64,000 bases of DNA from Ananas comosus (GCF_001540865.1 NC_033632.1:5455619-5519618), one strand, 5' to 3'. Positions 21,619-34,771 are shown, numbered from the stretch's first letter. A program made the numbers and translations. The notes: generated from the sequence alone by a model not told the origin.

Positions 21619-24044
21619 CGCTCTGTCAGGCTTGAGGCGAATGACGTCTCACATGCACCTCAGCCTTAAATCCTCTCGACTATAGGTCTACTCACAGGGT
21701 GAGGATATCCGTCGAACCCCGGACCACAAGTCGCTCAATGGACCTACGGGCGAGAAGAACCACACGTACCTGCGTCCCCAATCTCATACTCAAACCGGGC
21801 GAGGAGAACCACACGCACCCGATGAGTCACTGCCAAGCAAGGAGAACCACACGTACCTGCAGTGGCCATACACTTGCGCTCGGTCGCAAGGCTCATCCGC
21901 TGTACTAGTAGCCACTGCACTAGCAGCACTCATTCCTAAGGATTCCGGAATCCACATTCTTAACTCTAGGGTTGGTCGTAAACCCTATAGTGTTGACCTA
22001 TCTAGGTCCCAAGCATTCCTCATCCTAAGGTTTATAACATTAGGTCTAATGTTCTTTATCACCTAGGTTTATTTGACTCTAGGTTCAATGCCACTCTTTT
22101 CATAGCCTAGGTTTACTTGGCCCTAGGTTCAATTCTCAACATATGTTTAGTACACCAAGGTTAATGCCACTCACCTAGGTTTATTTAACTCTAGGTTCAA
22201 TTTCAACCTATATTCTCTAACATTAGGTTTATTGCCATTCTTGTTTAACCTATGTTTGTTAACACCAGGTTCAATATCACTCCTGTTCAACGTATGTCCT
22301 TGACACTAGGTTCGATGCCGCTAGATCTAGTATATATATACATATGTCCACATGCACTTGTCATTTAACATAGTTCTCTATATGTCAACTTGCACTCGTT
22401 TAGCATTCTCATATCATCATTCATTTTCTTAGCATTAACCACATGCTTCTCATGTATTCACTTGGCATTCTTACAACATGCAACATGCATTCAACTAGCA
22501 TTAATCAATGCATTTATCTAGCATTTCTATAACATGTTTATCATGTATTCTTTGAGCATTCTTATTTCATATCAATATGCATTTCAACATGTTTCTACAC
22601 ATTCCCTCTAGCATGTTCTTATAATATCAACATGCATATGCCATTTACTTTATGCTTTCCACTAGCATTATTCACACTATATCATCATGCATTATTTGGT
22701 AGCCCAACATAGCATTCATCCTATGCATTCGCATGTTCTATCATTAGCTACCACTATATGCATCAATGATAAACACTCATCTTAGACATACAGGCGACCT
22801 AGTCACTTCGGTAAACACAACCCACCTTAACTTATTCTCCGATTGCTCGTAGTCACTTGCAATCTGCCTCCCGCGGCACCCGTTGCCTTGTTCGGCCCAA
22901 ACTCGCGCGCGACCACCCAAACGACCACCGATCGACAATCCGGAAATTAAAGGTTTATAACTTGATACCACGTTGCTCCGGATCCATTTTCATGATTTTT
23001 GGACGCCGCCTCGGCCCTCCAGGCGGAAACGAAGCCGAAACGTCCGTTTCTTCAATATCTTCGCATAGGCTCGACAAATCGCCGAACCGACTTCGCCAAC
23101 GCGTTCGTATACCTAGCAATTAGGTTTACGTAGGGTTAATTTAGATCAAACCCAAATATTTTACAAAAACCCCATTTTGAACCCTAACATGCTACTATTG
23201 CAAGAAATCATTATATAGCTCCATGATTCAAGCATTAATCCTCTAATTAGCATCTAGGAGCTCCACTAAATTCATTTTTATAGCATATAATTGAAGCCTT
23301 AGTATTCTACCATTGTTGCTATCAAAACTTACCTCTCAAGCTAGCACCAATGGAGAGGAAGAAGACGAAGAAGAAAATAATCCACCTTCTTGATTCCTTC
23401 TCTACCAATCCTTCTCTTGATTCTACCTTCAAGAGAGAGAGAGATCCTTCCTTCTTTGCAAGTGTGAGAGAGAGGGAGAGGGTGTGTGCGTGCGTGTGTT
23501 GTGTGCGTGGGCTGATGGAGGAGAAGAAAAGGGGAGAAATCCCTTTTATACAAAGCCCCTTAACACTATTCACTTCAGTTTAGCAGCACGATACAGATAT
23601 TTTTCGCTTGCCCTTCTGAATGTCCGTTTGAGCTCAAATTTGACAGTCATGCTCGGTTTTACTTAACTTAACGAAAGAATTTTTAATCTTTCAGCTTCGA
23701 CCCCGTTTGGTCACCGAAAGCTCTACCGAACTGTAATCTCTAGCAGATAGCAGTCGGATTTTATTTTTCACTTTTTGGGTGTCAGAATGGTATGAAACTT
23801 TAAATCTAGTCTCATAAAAATAATTCTGACATATTCTTCAGTTTTCATAATTTTCTGACACTGTACATTTTCTGCTAATTTATCTGCCCCGTTTCTCACA
23901 TAAAATTTTAAATCTTCTGTTTTCGCTCCGATTTCAACACAGGTCATTTCCAACTTATATTTCACTTCTCTAAATCCAATAAAAATAGTATCTCATACTA
24001 TTTTTATTTATTTTTATTTTTATATCAAAATCTGGTATGTTACA

Positions 24045-25640
24045 TTCTCCACCCCTTAAAAGAATTTCGTCCGCGAAATTCAAACCACGCCTCAATTTAG
24101 CTCCTCGAGCAATTGAGTGCATCAATGCACTTTCCTACTCCGGAATGGCCTTACGTTCATCGGAACGATTCAAAGGCCTGCTACGGAGGATACGAAATCA
24201 AACGCATATACGTTTGCAAGGCGCAGCACATAAAGTGCATTACGGCCTCCATGATTCTCGGTGGCAGCGCAAGTCAAAACTAGACGACACTACGCGCTCC
24301 AACACCACGTGCCACAAAGGTCTATCGCCTAACCTGTCTAAATATGCAGCGTCTCTCGCTCGCAAATGCAGACCCAATCATTATCAGGCGAAATTCTCAC
24401 TTGGGAATTCGCACACACTCCAACCAGGAGCAACTAAAATTCCAAACCTTTACAGATCCCAGGGTTGGGTTACCATCGCACTCTCGGCATACTATCAATC
24501 GCACGATACGCTCTACCGAGCCACACGTACCACTATCGGCTTCTATGCACCTAGGGCGAGCCACCAGCCCTAGGGCGAGCCACCAGCCCTACGAGTGATC
24601 CATGGCATGCTTCACACCTAGCAATGCTCAAATGCTACTGCCAACACACTCCCTCGGCTGAACCAAATCCGCACTCCACGAGTACCTATACTCGAGCGTC
24701 GTACGCTACTATAGCGTTCTACACTAAGTCTTGGCTTTGGGCAACATTGCCCCCGCGCACCGTCTACCAAACACATTCTCCTACCTCACATTGAGGTACA
24801 ATTAGGCCCACAGGCCAAACTTGGTTACTAACCAACTATTCCGTCAACAGTGATTCTACTTTCACTATTCGACCCACAGGAATGACATCCGAAATTTTCG
24901 GATTACTCGGGTGTCCTCAAATACACAGCTCAACTCTCGCAATCGACTAATTAAGTTGTACTGAGAGTCGCTTCACCATTTCCATCTCTATCATGAGTCT
25001 CATCATCTCTCACCATATATCACTACTAGCACTTCGCTAGTGCCATCTGGCTCTATACCTGTACTGGCAGATACTATGCCCTCACAACACGAGCATACCC
25101 GGGTATCTATACTTACCCGTCCACTCGGTCTCTACTATGCTCATGCACGACAATAGTAATTAACCACATAACCATCGCATGCAATGCATGAATTTCACAT
25201 CATGCAAAAGCATATGCTTGCTTTAATTAACTCATACCTACAAGCCGTCGTCAGCAACAGGGTCCTCAACCTGGGTCGTGTATCTATGGCTACCCGGCGC
25301 TCGCCGCGAACCCTTCGGTTGCATCGTCCTTAATGCCCTCTCTCCCAACTATGCCGTAGGTGGCACACCTACAGACCGTCACAGAGAAGAATAGGCTGTC
25401 GCCAGTGTCAGTCCCGGGCTGTCACCTTGCGGACACTCGTCAGCGCACAGCCCGGTTGCCCACACCTGTAGCACTTGCCCTTTCACAGCTCATACTATTG
25501 TGGGTAACGAAAACACCCTCAAACAACACATCTCACAAAGGACCGAATACAGTAGGTCCCGGAACTCGGGATCGCGAGCGCGAACACATTGCACTCGGTT
25601 GAGAACTTGACGGATCACCAAATCCACTCGTTGGTCGTCC
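24045..25640 (-). other. Element D internal region, 3' part, non-coding
   Basis: On the minus strand it ends with GCGGACGAAATTC and an AAGGGGTGGAGAA purine tract directly before the LTR start TGTAACATACC, a typical Gypsy PPT context. I see no retroviral domain. A 20-bp unit (CTAGGGCGAGCCACCAGCC type) is tandemly duplicated at about 24550-24590. Confidence 0.65.
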
Positions 25641-26578
25641 TATTTCCTTTTTTCCTGCAATTAGACTCACGCTCCACCCGCACAATTGCACTGCCTTATT
25701 CTATCCACAAGGCCTAATCCTTAAATCTCCTCCAATCTCCACCAATCCACACTCGGGAAGGGCTCCAAGAGAAATAGAGGGAGAAAAATCACATGTTGGG
25801 TGGTCTCTGGCTGTGAACAAGAGAGGAGGAGTTGGTGGGGTCTATATAGGATGCCACAATCGCATTTAAACCCTTCCTCCATTCATATTTGCAGCAGACC
25901 AATTTGGTGCAGCCAGACCAAAGTGTACCGGTACACTTTGGGCTGTCACCGGTTACACGATTCCGCAGAGGCAAACCCGAGAGCAAGGTTCTCGGTTACG
26001 TGGGATTTGTACCGGTACACTTTCATTTTGTACCGGTACGCTTCCAACCTTTATCAAACCCGAGAGCAGCTCTCTCGGTTATGCACCATTTGTACCGGTA
26101 CACTTTCGTCCATCCACAAACCCAAGAGCAACCTTCTCTCGGTCTGCTGGTTGTACCGGTACAGCATTAATGTTGTACCGGTACACTTTGCTCCAGAATG
26201 CAGCTTTAGCTCTGATTCTACTCTACTTCGCGCCGATCAATGCTAAAACCTCTCTAACTCTTTCTAAACTCAATTTTAACCCTTCCAACATTGTTGGAAT
26301 GTCAATTGGACTTTGTCCAACTATTTCTCTGGACGCATTTTGGTCAATTTGACAAAAAGTGATCTAACACGACGAGAATTCCGTTAATTTCTCAAAGGTC
26401 ACGAGGGCCGCCAAAACTCGCGAAGTTCCAAGTCTCCGCTCGCCTCAAACTAGCCAGGGACACCACTTGGCCCATCCCGCGCCAATCTAAACGAAGATCG
26501 CCTACGCAGTGCTATCGCTTCCTAAAATGCGACAACTCTATTAATCCTCGACCTTCTAGGTCGAACACGAGACACTTA
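25641..26578 (-). promoter_or_regulatory. LTR-promoter-like segment with ACCGGT array inside element D
   Basis: In minus orientation an array of seven ACCGGT palindromes (26187-25922) is followed about 75 bp later by TATATA (25848-25843) and a pyrimidine-rich start region. This is the layout of the LTR promoters in this window, but it lies between the D LTRs. It may be the remnant of a separate LTR or an internal promoter of D. Confidence 0.5.
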
Positions 26579-27371
26579 GGGCGTGTTTGGTTCAAAGTCG
26601 GAATCGGAATCAGAATCGGAATCGAAATAAGCTGGAATCGGAATCGGAATGACTCATTACCTAATTCTGTTTGGTTCATCACCTGAATCGGTGGCTGCTA
26701 AGACTAAGACTAAATCCACTACTTGGTTCAGGTAATATAAAAAACGTAATCAGATTAATATATTAACTTATCTTTATATATATTAATTTAAATTCAAATT
26801 AAATATTAAATATTAAAATTTTACATCAAAATTTGAAATGATGTCAAAATTTAAATCTATTTTTTTACACAAAATTAAACTTTGAAGTTGAGTGGATAAT
26901 TCGAAATATAAAACTAAATTTCAATTTATTCAAATTCAAACTTAAAATTACAATTTAAATTTTAATTTGAATCCATAAATTTAATTTAAGTTTTAAATAA
27001 AATTTGAATAAAACTTTATATAAATTAAAATTTAATTTAAATTCAAATTCATAAGTTAGATTCGAAATACTTGATTAAATTTTAATTTTTAATTCAAGTT
27101 CATATTTAAAATTTAATTTCTAAATTTAAACTCATATTTTAATTAAAAAAGTTGAAAAAATAAATTTAATACGAATAAATATCCATTTCGTCCGGATTCA
27201 ACTCCCAATCCGGCCTCCTAAGCCGGATTGAAAAAAGGGGTGATTGGGGGATTCCCATTCCACTCGGGAATCGGAATCGGAATGGGACTCCCGCGTACCA
27301 AACACCCACAAACGGATTCATCCATTCCGATTCCGATTCTAGGGTGAAAAAGAAGTGAACCAAACACGCCC
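26579..27371. mobile_element. PIF/Harbinger-type MITE, TSD TTA
   Basis: A 793-bp unit with terminal inverted repeats GGGCGTGTTTGGTTCA, flanked by TTA at 26576-26578 and 27372-27374. The 3-bp TTA TSD and GGG-type termini fit PIF/Harbinger (Tourist-like). Inside are GGAATCGGAATC repeats near both ends and an AT-rich core (26740-27170). No transposase. Confidence 0.85.
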
Positions 27372-27650
27372 TTAATACCGACCCAAATCGGGCGAAAGTT
27401 ACACAAGGGCGTCTATTCTCATCACTCGGTTTTATGTTGTGCGCGCCCAACACGAACACCCTCAGTTGAAAATAAACCACACCTTAAATCTATCTCTAAC
27501 ATCCGTTTTAGAGGTTTACGACACAACCCAATCAAGTAACCTTTCGCCAAAAGTCACAAGTCCTCGTCTCTCACGAACCTTAATCTTCTATGGTTCACTA
27601 TCCTAGGGTCTTCTAGGTCCGACTAAACTATTTTCTATTATTCTTTTTAT

Positions 27651-27662
27651 TCTCTGATACCA
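27651..27662 (-). other. Element D primer binding site
   Basis: Minus strand TGGTATCAGAGA, 11 of 12 bases complementary to initiator tRNA-Met, about 7 bases from the LTR end at 27670. Confidence 0.7.
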
Positions 27663-27669
27663 TCTTATC

Positions 27670-30600
27670 TGTTACACCCCGAGCCCGCCTCTTTGATCAG
27701 ATTCGAGCATGCCGACAAACCGCCGAACGGATAGAGTCTCCCCTGTATGTCCAAGGCGTCGCAATCAATACAGTACAAGAGATTCCAACTAGGAACAGTA
27801 TTCAACCATAGATTGCATAAGAAAGTATCAAAAACATAAACAACTAGCTATTACAAGCATTCGTCTCAATTTAACATTTAGGTTACATATTACATTGCTT
27901 TAACTAGATTCTTACTTCCAAATACAATCCAAGTTGCTACAAATTATTACAAGTTTGATTCTTTGTCCTCTAAACCCCTAAGCTAGACCACCTCGAGGTA
28001 CGGCTATCTCTGGTCTCTAGGGTAGGGCGCTGTCTACGGAGCTACGTCCTTTCCTCGCGCCGCCGCGCCGCTCACGTGTGTACCTGTAACACCCCCAAAC
28101 AACGTGGAGTGAGAACCAACTCCATGGTTCCCAATGAGGACGGCCTTCTACAACAGGTATTTATACTTTTACTCGATATTGAACTACATGTCATGCCTCA
28201 CAATATACAATATGAAATCATGCAACTATCAAAGTAGATTAATTGATACTACTTCCCATTCTTAGCCATTCTTTATTATTAGACACTCATTCTTTACACT
28301 TTAGCTATTCTTCACCATTAGCCATTTTCTTGCAATCATTAGCTATCCCTTAGCATTAACCGTTTCTATTCCTTATTCTATATTCTTTATTCTTTATTCT
28401 CTACTAAGGGCACTCACACCTTAATCATATTATACACAATTGCCACTCTTTCCTAAGGTTACTTTACCTTAGCCAACTATGCCACTCGACTCGGTCTTGA
28501 GTCAATCAACTGCGGATAATCCGTGCTCTGTCAGGTTCGAGGCGAAGGACGTCTCACATGCACCTCAGCCTTAAATCCTCTAGACTATAGGTCTACTCAC
28601 AGGGTGAGGATATCCGTCGAACCCCAGACCACAAGTCGCTCAATAGACCTACGGGCGAGGAGAACTACACGTACCCGCATCCCCAATCTCATACTCAAAC
28701 CGAGCGACGAGAACCACACGTACCCGATGAGTCACTGCCAGGCGAGGAGAACCACACGTACCTGCAGTTGCCATACACTTGCGCTCGGTCGTAAGGCTCA
28801 TCCGCTGCACTAGCAGCACTCATTCCTAGGGATTTCGGAATCCACATTCTTAACTATAGGGTTGGTCGTAAACCCTATAGTATTGACCTATCTAGATCCC
28901 AAGCATTCCTCATCCTAAGGTTTATAACATTAGGTCCAATGTTCATTATCACCTAGGTTCACTTGACTCTAGGTTCAATGCCACTCTTTTCATAGCCAAG
29001 GTTTACTTGACGCTAGGTTCAATTCTCAACCTATGTTTAGTACACAAAGTTTAATGCAACTCACCTAGGTTTATTTAACTCTAGGTTCAATCTCAACCTA
29101 TGTTCTCTAACATTAGGTTTATAGCCAATATTGTTTAACCTATGTTTGTTAACACCAGGTTCAATATCACTCCTGTTCAACCTATGTCCTTGACACTAGG
29201 TTCGATGCCACTCGATCTAATATATATATACATATGTCCACATGCACTTGTCATTTAACATAGTTCTCTATATGTCAACTTGCACTCGTTTAGCATTCTC
29301 ATGTCATTATTCATTTTCTTAGCATTAACCACATGCTTATCATGTATTCACTTAGCATTCTTACAACATACAACATGCATTCAACTAGCATTAATCAATG
29401 CATTCATCTAGCATTTCTATAACATGTTTATCATGTATTCTTTGAGCATTCTTATTTCATATCAATATGCATTTCAACATGTTTCTACACATTCCCACTA
29501 GCATGTTCTTATAATGTCAACATGCATATGCCATTTACTTTATGCTTTCCACTAGCATTATTCACACTATGTCATCATGCATTATTTGGTAGCCCAACAT
29601 AGCATTCATCCTATGCATTCACATGTTCTATCATTAGCTACCACTATATGCATCAATGATAAACACTCATCTTAAACATACAAGCGACCTAGTCGCTTCG
29701 GTAAACACAACCCACCTTAACTTATTCTCCGATTGCTCGTAGTCACTTGCAATCGGTCTCCCGCGGCACCCGTTGCCCGGTTCGGCCCGAACTCGCGCGC
29801 GACTACCCAAACGACCATCGATCGACAATCTGAAAATTAAAGGTCTATAACTAGATGCCACGATACTCCGGATCCATTTTCATGATTTTTGGATGCCGCC
29901 TCGGCCCTCCAGGCGGAAATGAAGCCGAAACGTCCGTTTCTTCAATATCTTCACATAGGCTAGACGAATCGCCGAACCGACTTCGCCAACATGTTCGTAT
30001 ACCTAGCAATTAGGTTTACGTAGGGTTAATTTAGATCAAACCCAAACATTTTACAAAAACCCCATTTTGAACCCTAACATGCTACTATTGCAAGAAATCA
30101 TCATACAGCTCAATGATTCAAGCATTAACCCTCTAATTAGCATCTAGGAGTTCCACTAAATCCATTCTTAGAGCATATAATTGAAGCCGTAGAATTCTAC
30201 CATTGTTGCTATCAAATCTTACCTCTCAAGCTAGCACCAATGGAGATGAAGAAGACGAAGAAGAAAATGATCCACCTTCTTGATTCCTTCTCCACCAATC
30301 CTTCTCTTGATTCCACCTTCAAGAGAGAGAGAGATCCTCCTTCTTTGCAAGTGTGAGGGAGAGGGAGGGGGGGTGTACGTGCGTGTGTTGTGTGCGTGGG
30401 TTGATGGAGGAGAAGGAAAGGGGATAAATCTCTTTTATACAAAGCCCCTCAACACTATTCACTTCAGTTTAGAAGCACGGTACAGATATTTTTCGTCTGC
30501 CCTTCTGAATGTCCGTTTGAGCTCAAATTTGACAGTCATGCTTGGTTTTACTTAACTTAACGAAAGAATTTTTAATCTTTCAGTTTCGACTCCGTTTGGT

Positions 30601-31496
30601 CACCGAAAGCTCTACCGAACTGTAATCTCTAGCAGATAGCAGTAGGATTTTATTTTCCACTTTTCGGGTGTTAGAATGGTATGAAACTTTAAATCTAGCC
30701 TCATAAAAATAATTCTGACATATCCTTCAGTTTTCATAATTTTCTGACACTGTGCATTTTCTGCTAATTTATCTGCCCCTTTTTCACAGAAAATTCTAAA
30801 TCTTTTATTTTCACTCTGATTTCAGTACAGGTCATTTTCAACTTATATTTTACTTCTCTAAATCCAATAAAAATAGTATCTCATACTATTTTTATTTATT
30901 TTTACTTTTATATCTGTGACACCCCAATAATCTCACATCGGATGGGAATGTGGTTGTCATTGGGTTTATAAGAGACTTAGACACTCGTAATAATAACTGG
31001 GCTTAAGCATTTTGGGCCGGTGGTTGGGCTCAACGAGTTATTGTTGCTAGCGGGTCGGGTCGTTACATTTGGTATCAGAGTCGGTTCACCAGCTGGATAT
31101 GTGTGGCGAGTCTCGGCTGAGCCAGGGTCTGGATGACGGGCTAGCGAGACGAGTCTCACATCGCCTGGTGATCTTGGGCTGTGTGTGTGATTGGACTGAC
31201 GAGGATGTCAGGGCCTTAGCGGGGGGAGTTTGTGACACCCCAATAATCCCACATCAGATGGGAATGGGGTTGTCATTGGGTTTATAAGAGACTTAGACAC
31301 TAGTAATAATAACTGGGCTTAAGCATTTTGGGCCGGTGGTTGGGCCCAACGAGTTGGGGTTGTCATTGGGTTTATAAGAGACTTAGACACTAGTAATAAT
31401 AACTGGGCTTAAGCATTTTGGGCCGGTGATTGGGCCCAACGAGTTATTATTGCTAGTGGGCTAGGTCGTTACAATATCAAAATCTGGTATGTTACA
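27670..31496 (-). repeat. Element D 5' LTR (contains TRIM copy 1)
   Basis: Minus-strand LTR, about 3.26 kb after removing the TRIM and one TSD copy. It is collinear with the D 3' LTR, including the AT-rich run of short CTAGGTTTA/CTAGGTTCA repeats (28920-29220) and the CATGCATT-rich block (29240-29660). Confidence 0.85.
30915..31473 (+). mobile_element. TRIM retrotransposon copy 1, TSD ATATC
   Basis: Left LTR 30915-31067 (153 bp, TGTGACACC...GTTACA), PBS TGGTATCAGAG at 31070-31080, about 160 bp of internal sequence without a gene, PPT GCGGGGGGAG, right LTR 31231-31473. ATATC flanks both ends (30910-30914, 31474-31478). The unoccupied site survives in the other D LTR at about 24021. The right LTR has a 90-bp tandem duplication (31266-31355, 31356-31445) that doubles the TATA region. 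A terminal-repeat retrotransposon in miniature. Confidence 0.9.
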
Positions 31497-34402
31497 TAGA
31501 GCATATGAAATTTTAGAATGCTTAAGATACATGTCTTATGTTTCATAAGAATTACCTCTATGTAGTAGAGAGAGATATATGCATTGTTATTATGCATGAG
31601 AATAGCATTCTATTATATGGTTTGAGAACATATTTCGTGTAATGAAAATGACTAGAAAAATATGCTCTTTGACTTAAAACTCACATTTGACATAGTGGAC
31701 AAAATGCCATAAAGAGGCATTTAACTTAGCATTACTTGTATAATGACATTATACTTGTTGTAGGCAAGGTAATTGCGACATTGAGATATAGCGCATGATA
31801 TGGTCATCTTGAAGCTAAGCTTGGTGCATTTAACTTAATTGAACAACTAGAACTGGACATGTGACATTGTGACTTGGTGCACTTAACCTAGTTAATTCAC
31901 TAGTATTAGCCATTGTGACATTATATTCGATCTAGGGATCGATAGTGATGTTCCATGTTTTAGACATGAGGAAAGATGGATTTAAAGCTTTTGGGGTGAA
32001 CCTAATAGAGATGATTGCATGCAATTCTAGTAGAATTAATTATGTGCATTATAATACTTTTACTCCATGTAGTGGGGATGTTAGTGGAATGACATATGCA
32101 TGACATGCATTGTGGTACTTGTGGTCATATCATAATTCATTTGCATATGGTATCAGTAAATGTTTCTTTTGACAATTGTTGTAATTACATGTTGAGAACC
32201 TAGTTGGAGACTTGCATGAAATTGTGAACTATCCTAGATAGGATAATGGTAAGTGTTATGTGCTTATAAACTATTGACTTATACTTGATATAGTAAACAT
32301 GAACGTCATATAGTGACATTTGGATTAGTAAATGACTAAACCTTCACAATGGGATACTTTATTGAACCTTTGGGTCATTGGTACTTATTTCATATTTTAG
32401 ACATGATGACCGAGAGCTAGATACTATTGATCATGCTTGCTTGTCTTTGTGCTCATTCGCACATGCTTGTGAGGGTCGCTCTGCACAAGCCGGCACTCCG
32501 GAGATAGCCTACGCGACACAAGCTCGCCCGTGCGGGATTGGGCACCGAAATGGGATACCGTGGGAGAGGCTCATTCATAGAGTGAAAACGTTGACTACTA
32601 CAGGGTCATTTTTGGCATGGCGCAAGCCGGACTACACACATATAGATCCATGACGAGGATTGAACTATAATTAAAGTACTAGTGTAGTAACCCGCGTGAT
32701 ACTGCGGACAGATATTATTATAATAAATTTTTTTCTTTATAATGACTTTAAGATAGATAATGGTAAAAAATCTAAATAATCTCTCATATAATAGGCAAAA
32801 GAAGAAAGAAGCAATAAAAAAATGAGAGCATTTAAAGCTAAAATTAAACGAAAGCAACTGTAACTCTCAGCAGCTTTAAACAATAAATAATTTGACATAC
32901 TTAAACAACTTCTAAATATCAAATATAATAAACTCATATAAGACTTGGAAGAGTAGCAGAACGCCTTTAATAACTCAGAGCTTGGCTTGGATCGTTCTGA
33001 TTGGAGTTTTACTTTCTGTTGAATCATTTGAGCTTGTGCCATAACTTTGTGTAAAACTGCATTAATATTGATGCGCAATGATTCTTAGAATAAGTTGTTA
33101 AAAGAAAATGATCCATTGATAGAAAGAGTAGTTGATTATAACATAAGCAAAAGAAATGGGGCATTTCTGTATACTACTAAATTTTGCAATCCGTGCAAAT
33201 CAATTATGAAAATGTAATAAACTAAGAAGCACTAATAACCAAAAAAAAAGAAAAGAAAAGAAATNAAAGGAAAGAGAGGGCACTGCTTTGGTTTGTTTTG
33301 GTTTAGTTTTAAATATGCGGTAAGCGGTTGGGTTTGGTTCAGAGTTCAGAGAGAGAGATATTTCAGTCGGTTCGGTTCATATATCTAGAGAGAGATAAAT
33401 GGTTCGATTCAAGTGCTATAGATGGAATAGGCGGCTCGGTTCGGTTCAATTTACAAAAGGGATGAAGGATAATAAGAGGAATCAAGGATAACTTGCCACG
33501 TGTCAAAAGATATTGTGGCTTCATATATGTTTATAGATAATGTAGAAACTACTACTAGATGGTGTATATTAGTTGGACTAGTAGACATGCATGATAGTGC
33601 ATATTGTGGACTTTATGTTAGTCATTCATAGCATTGACACTCTAGTGATAGTATGTTTACATCTACATTGATTGTATGTACGCATGGCTAGAATAACAAT
33701 GAAAAGCATAAATTACTCCATGTAGCATTATATATGGACATTATGATTATGCATGTAAATGGACAGTGACATACATTTGATTAAGCATGTTAATCAACAT
33801 TGACATATAGTTGATCAAGTGAAAGTAGAACATCATATACATAATAGTTAAACTTGTAGCAGAGGCATGACTATGATTAATTACTTGATTTTCATATATT
33901 TGCGTAATTATTTCCCTTACAATATGCCTTTGTTAGCCTAGTGGTGTATTTCGCTGAGGTCGGCGACTTGCCCACTGGGAACTATTGTTTAATAGTTCTC
34001 ACGCCCTCTGTTTTGTTTTTTGTTTCAGAGCCATCTGCATCGGGAGAGGCTAGGGATCGTAGCAAGGAGTTAGCGACTAGCTAGAGCCCCTGCGGAGTTA
34101 TTTTAGAAAGACCCAACATTATCTTTCTTTTTATACTTTGTGAAAAAATGTATAATGTGTTTTGGTTTAGAGTTTATGTTAGACTTTTGGATTTAGTTGT
34201 ATACATTCTGTTTATATTATATGTGGATTTCTTTATGCTAGAACATTAGTGATATTATATTACTCGCTCTGATAACCCTGTTAGGACTTTACTGTGTTCA
34301 TTTCTTGTTTTAGTAGACACCTTGTGTGCATTGTGGTTGTTTGGTATACACGATGGGTCTGTGCATGTGTCGGCGGGCTTCCGCTGGGCCCGGGGCGTGA
34401 CA
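31497..34402 (+). repeat. Element F 3' LTR, second part
   Basis: Resumes the F LTR after element D (TAGAGCATATGAAATTTTAGA, aligning with about 20230 of solo LTR E) and ends GGGGCGTGACA. It is collinear with E, for example the ACATGCTTGTGAGGGTCGCT block at 32460 against 20645. Interrupted by the Helitron at 32679-33537. Confidence 0.85.
32679..33537 (-). mobile_element. Non-autonomous Helitron-like element
   Basis: On the minus strand it begins TCTATAAACATATATG at 33537 and ends with a short hairpin (CCGC...GCGG, 32707-32692), then GTTACTACACTAG at 32679. The host reads ...AAAGTA on the left and TAATG on the right, so insertion is between A and T with no TSD, as Helitrons do. The solo LTR E lacks this block. 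About 859 bp, no Rep/helicase, one N at 33265. Confidence 0.75.
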
Positions 34403-34675
34403 CCCGCAGCAGAAATTGCAACCCGAGAGCAGCTGTTCGCAGAAAATGCAGTGGTACCGGTACGCCCCTGTGTGGTACCGGTACGCATTGCTGAAAACCT
34501 GCAATTTACAGATTTCAATGCTAAAAACCTGCTCTCGCGTCGTAACAAGTCCTTTTTGCGTCTATTTTGCGCCAAAATGACTCGGATTTGTTCCGACAAC
34601 TTCCAACTTGTGCGGCAAGCCTCAGATGCTGAAATCTCATAGCTCCAGAACATCAGGGGATATACATAATATTAA
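34403..34675 (-). repeat. Gypsy LTR U3 fragment with two ACCGGT palindromes
   Basis: The minus-strand sequence shares GTCGGAAC, AATCCGAGTC and TTTTGGCGC-type words with the LTR-like block ending at 45333. Two GTACCGGTAC palindromes lie at 34453-34485. Ends are not clean. Confidence 0.5.
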
Positions 34676-34702
34676 TGAATATATAATATAAAGATTAATA
34701 AT

Positions 34703-34728
34703 TTTGATATATAAAACTATATATATAT

Positions 34729-34768
<40 letters not shown>
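34703..34768. repeat. (TA)n microsatellite
   Basis: A near-pure TA repeat that directly abuts the left end of MITE copy M2. Confidence 0.9.

Positions 34769-34771
<3 letters not shown>

Larger units (their letters stand above)
18180..24044 (-). repeat. Element D 3' LTR (contains solo LTR E)
   Basis: Minus-strand LTR of about 3.34 kb once E (19099-21618 plus one TSD copy) is removed. It is collinear with 27670-31496. TATA-like TATAAAAGGG (minus strand) lies near 23541-23550. Its 24021-24044 segment preserves the empty TRIM insertion site of the other LTR. Confidence 0.85.
18180..31496 (-). mobile_element. Element D: pol-less Gypsy derivative (LARD-like), TSD TAGAG
   Basis: In minus orientation: 5' LTR 31496-27670, PBS 27662-27651, about 3.6 kb of internal sequence without pol, PPT, 3' LTR 24044-18180. 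Flanks are TAGAG at 18175-18179 and 31497-31501, a perfect 5-bp TSD. The LTRs begin TGTAACATACC and end GGGGCGTGACA or GGGGTGTAACA. No gag, RT or integrase motif is visible on either strand, so it fits the large retrotransposon derivative (LARD) type moved in trans. It contains solo LTR E, a PIF-type MITE and a TRIM. Confidence 0.85.
13842..34402 (+). mobile_element. Element F: decayed Gypsy LTR retrotransposon hosting nested insertions
   Basis: A fragment of 5' LTR (13842-13925), a degenerate gag-pol (about 14101-17050), a PPT, and a 3' LTR split into 17069-18179 and 31497-34402. The split is caused by element D, whose TSD TAGAG is present on both sides. The 3' LTR also hosts a Helitron (32679-33537). 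The LTR ends (TGTAACACAC, GGGGCGTGACA) match solo LTR E. The outer TSD is not detectable because the 5' LTR is mostly deleted. Confidence 0.75.

Noticed and set aside
23350..23583. ORFs around the GAGA/CTCT stretches in both D LTRs
   Set aside because: Low-complexity frames over purine-rich leader sequence, present in both LTRs with different stops.
24037..24573. 178-residue plus-strand ORF in the D internal region
   Set aside because: It starts inside the LTR/PPT junction of a minus-strand element and has no domain features. Chance ORF.
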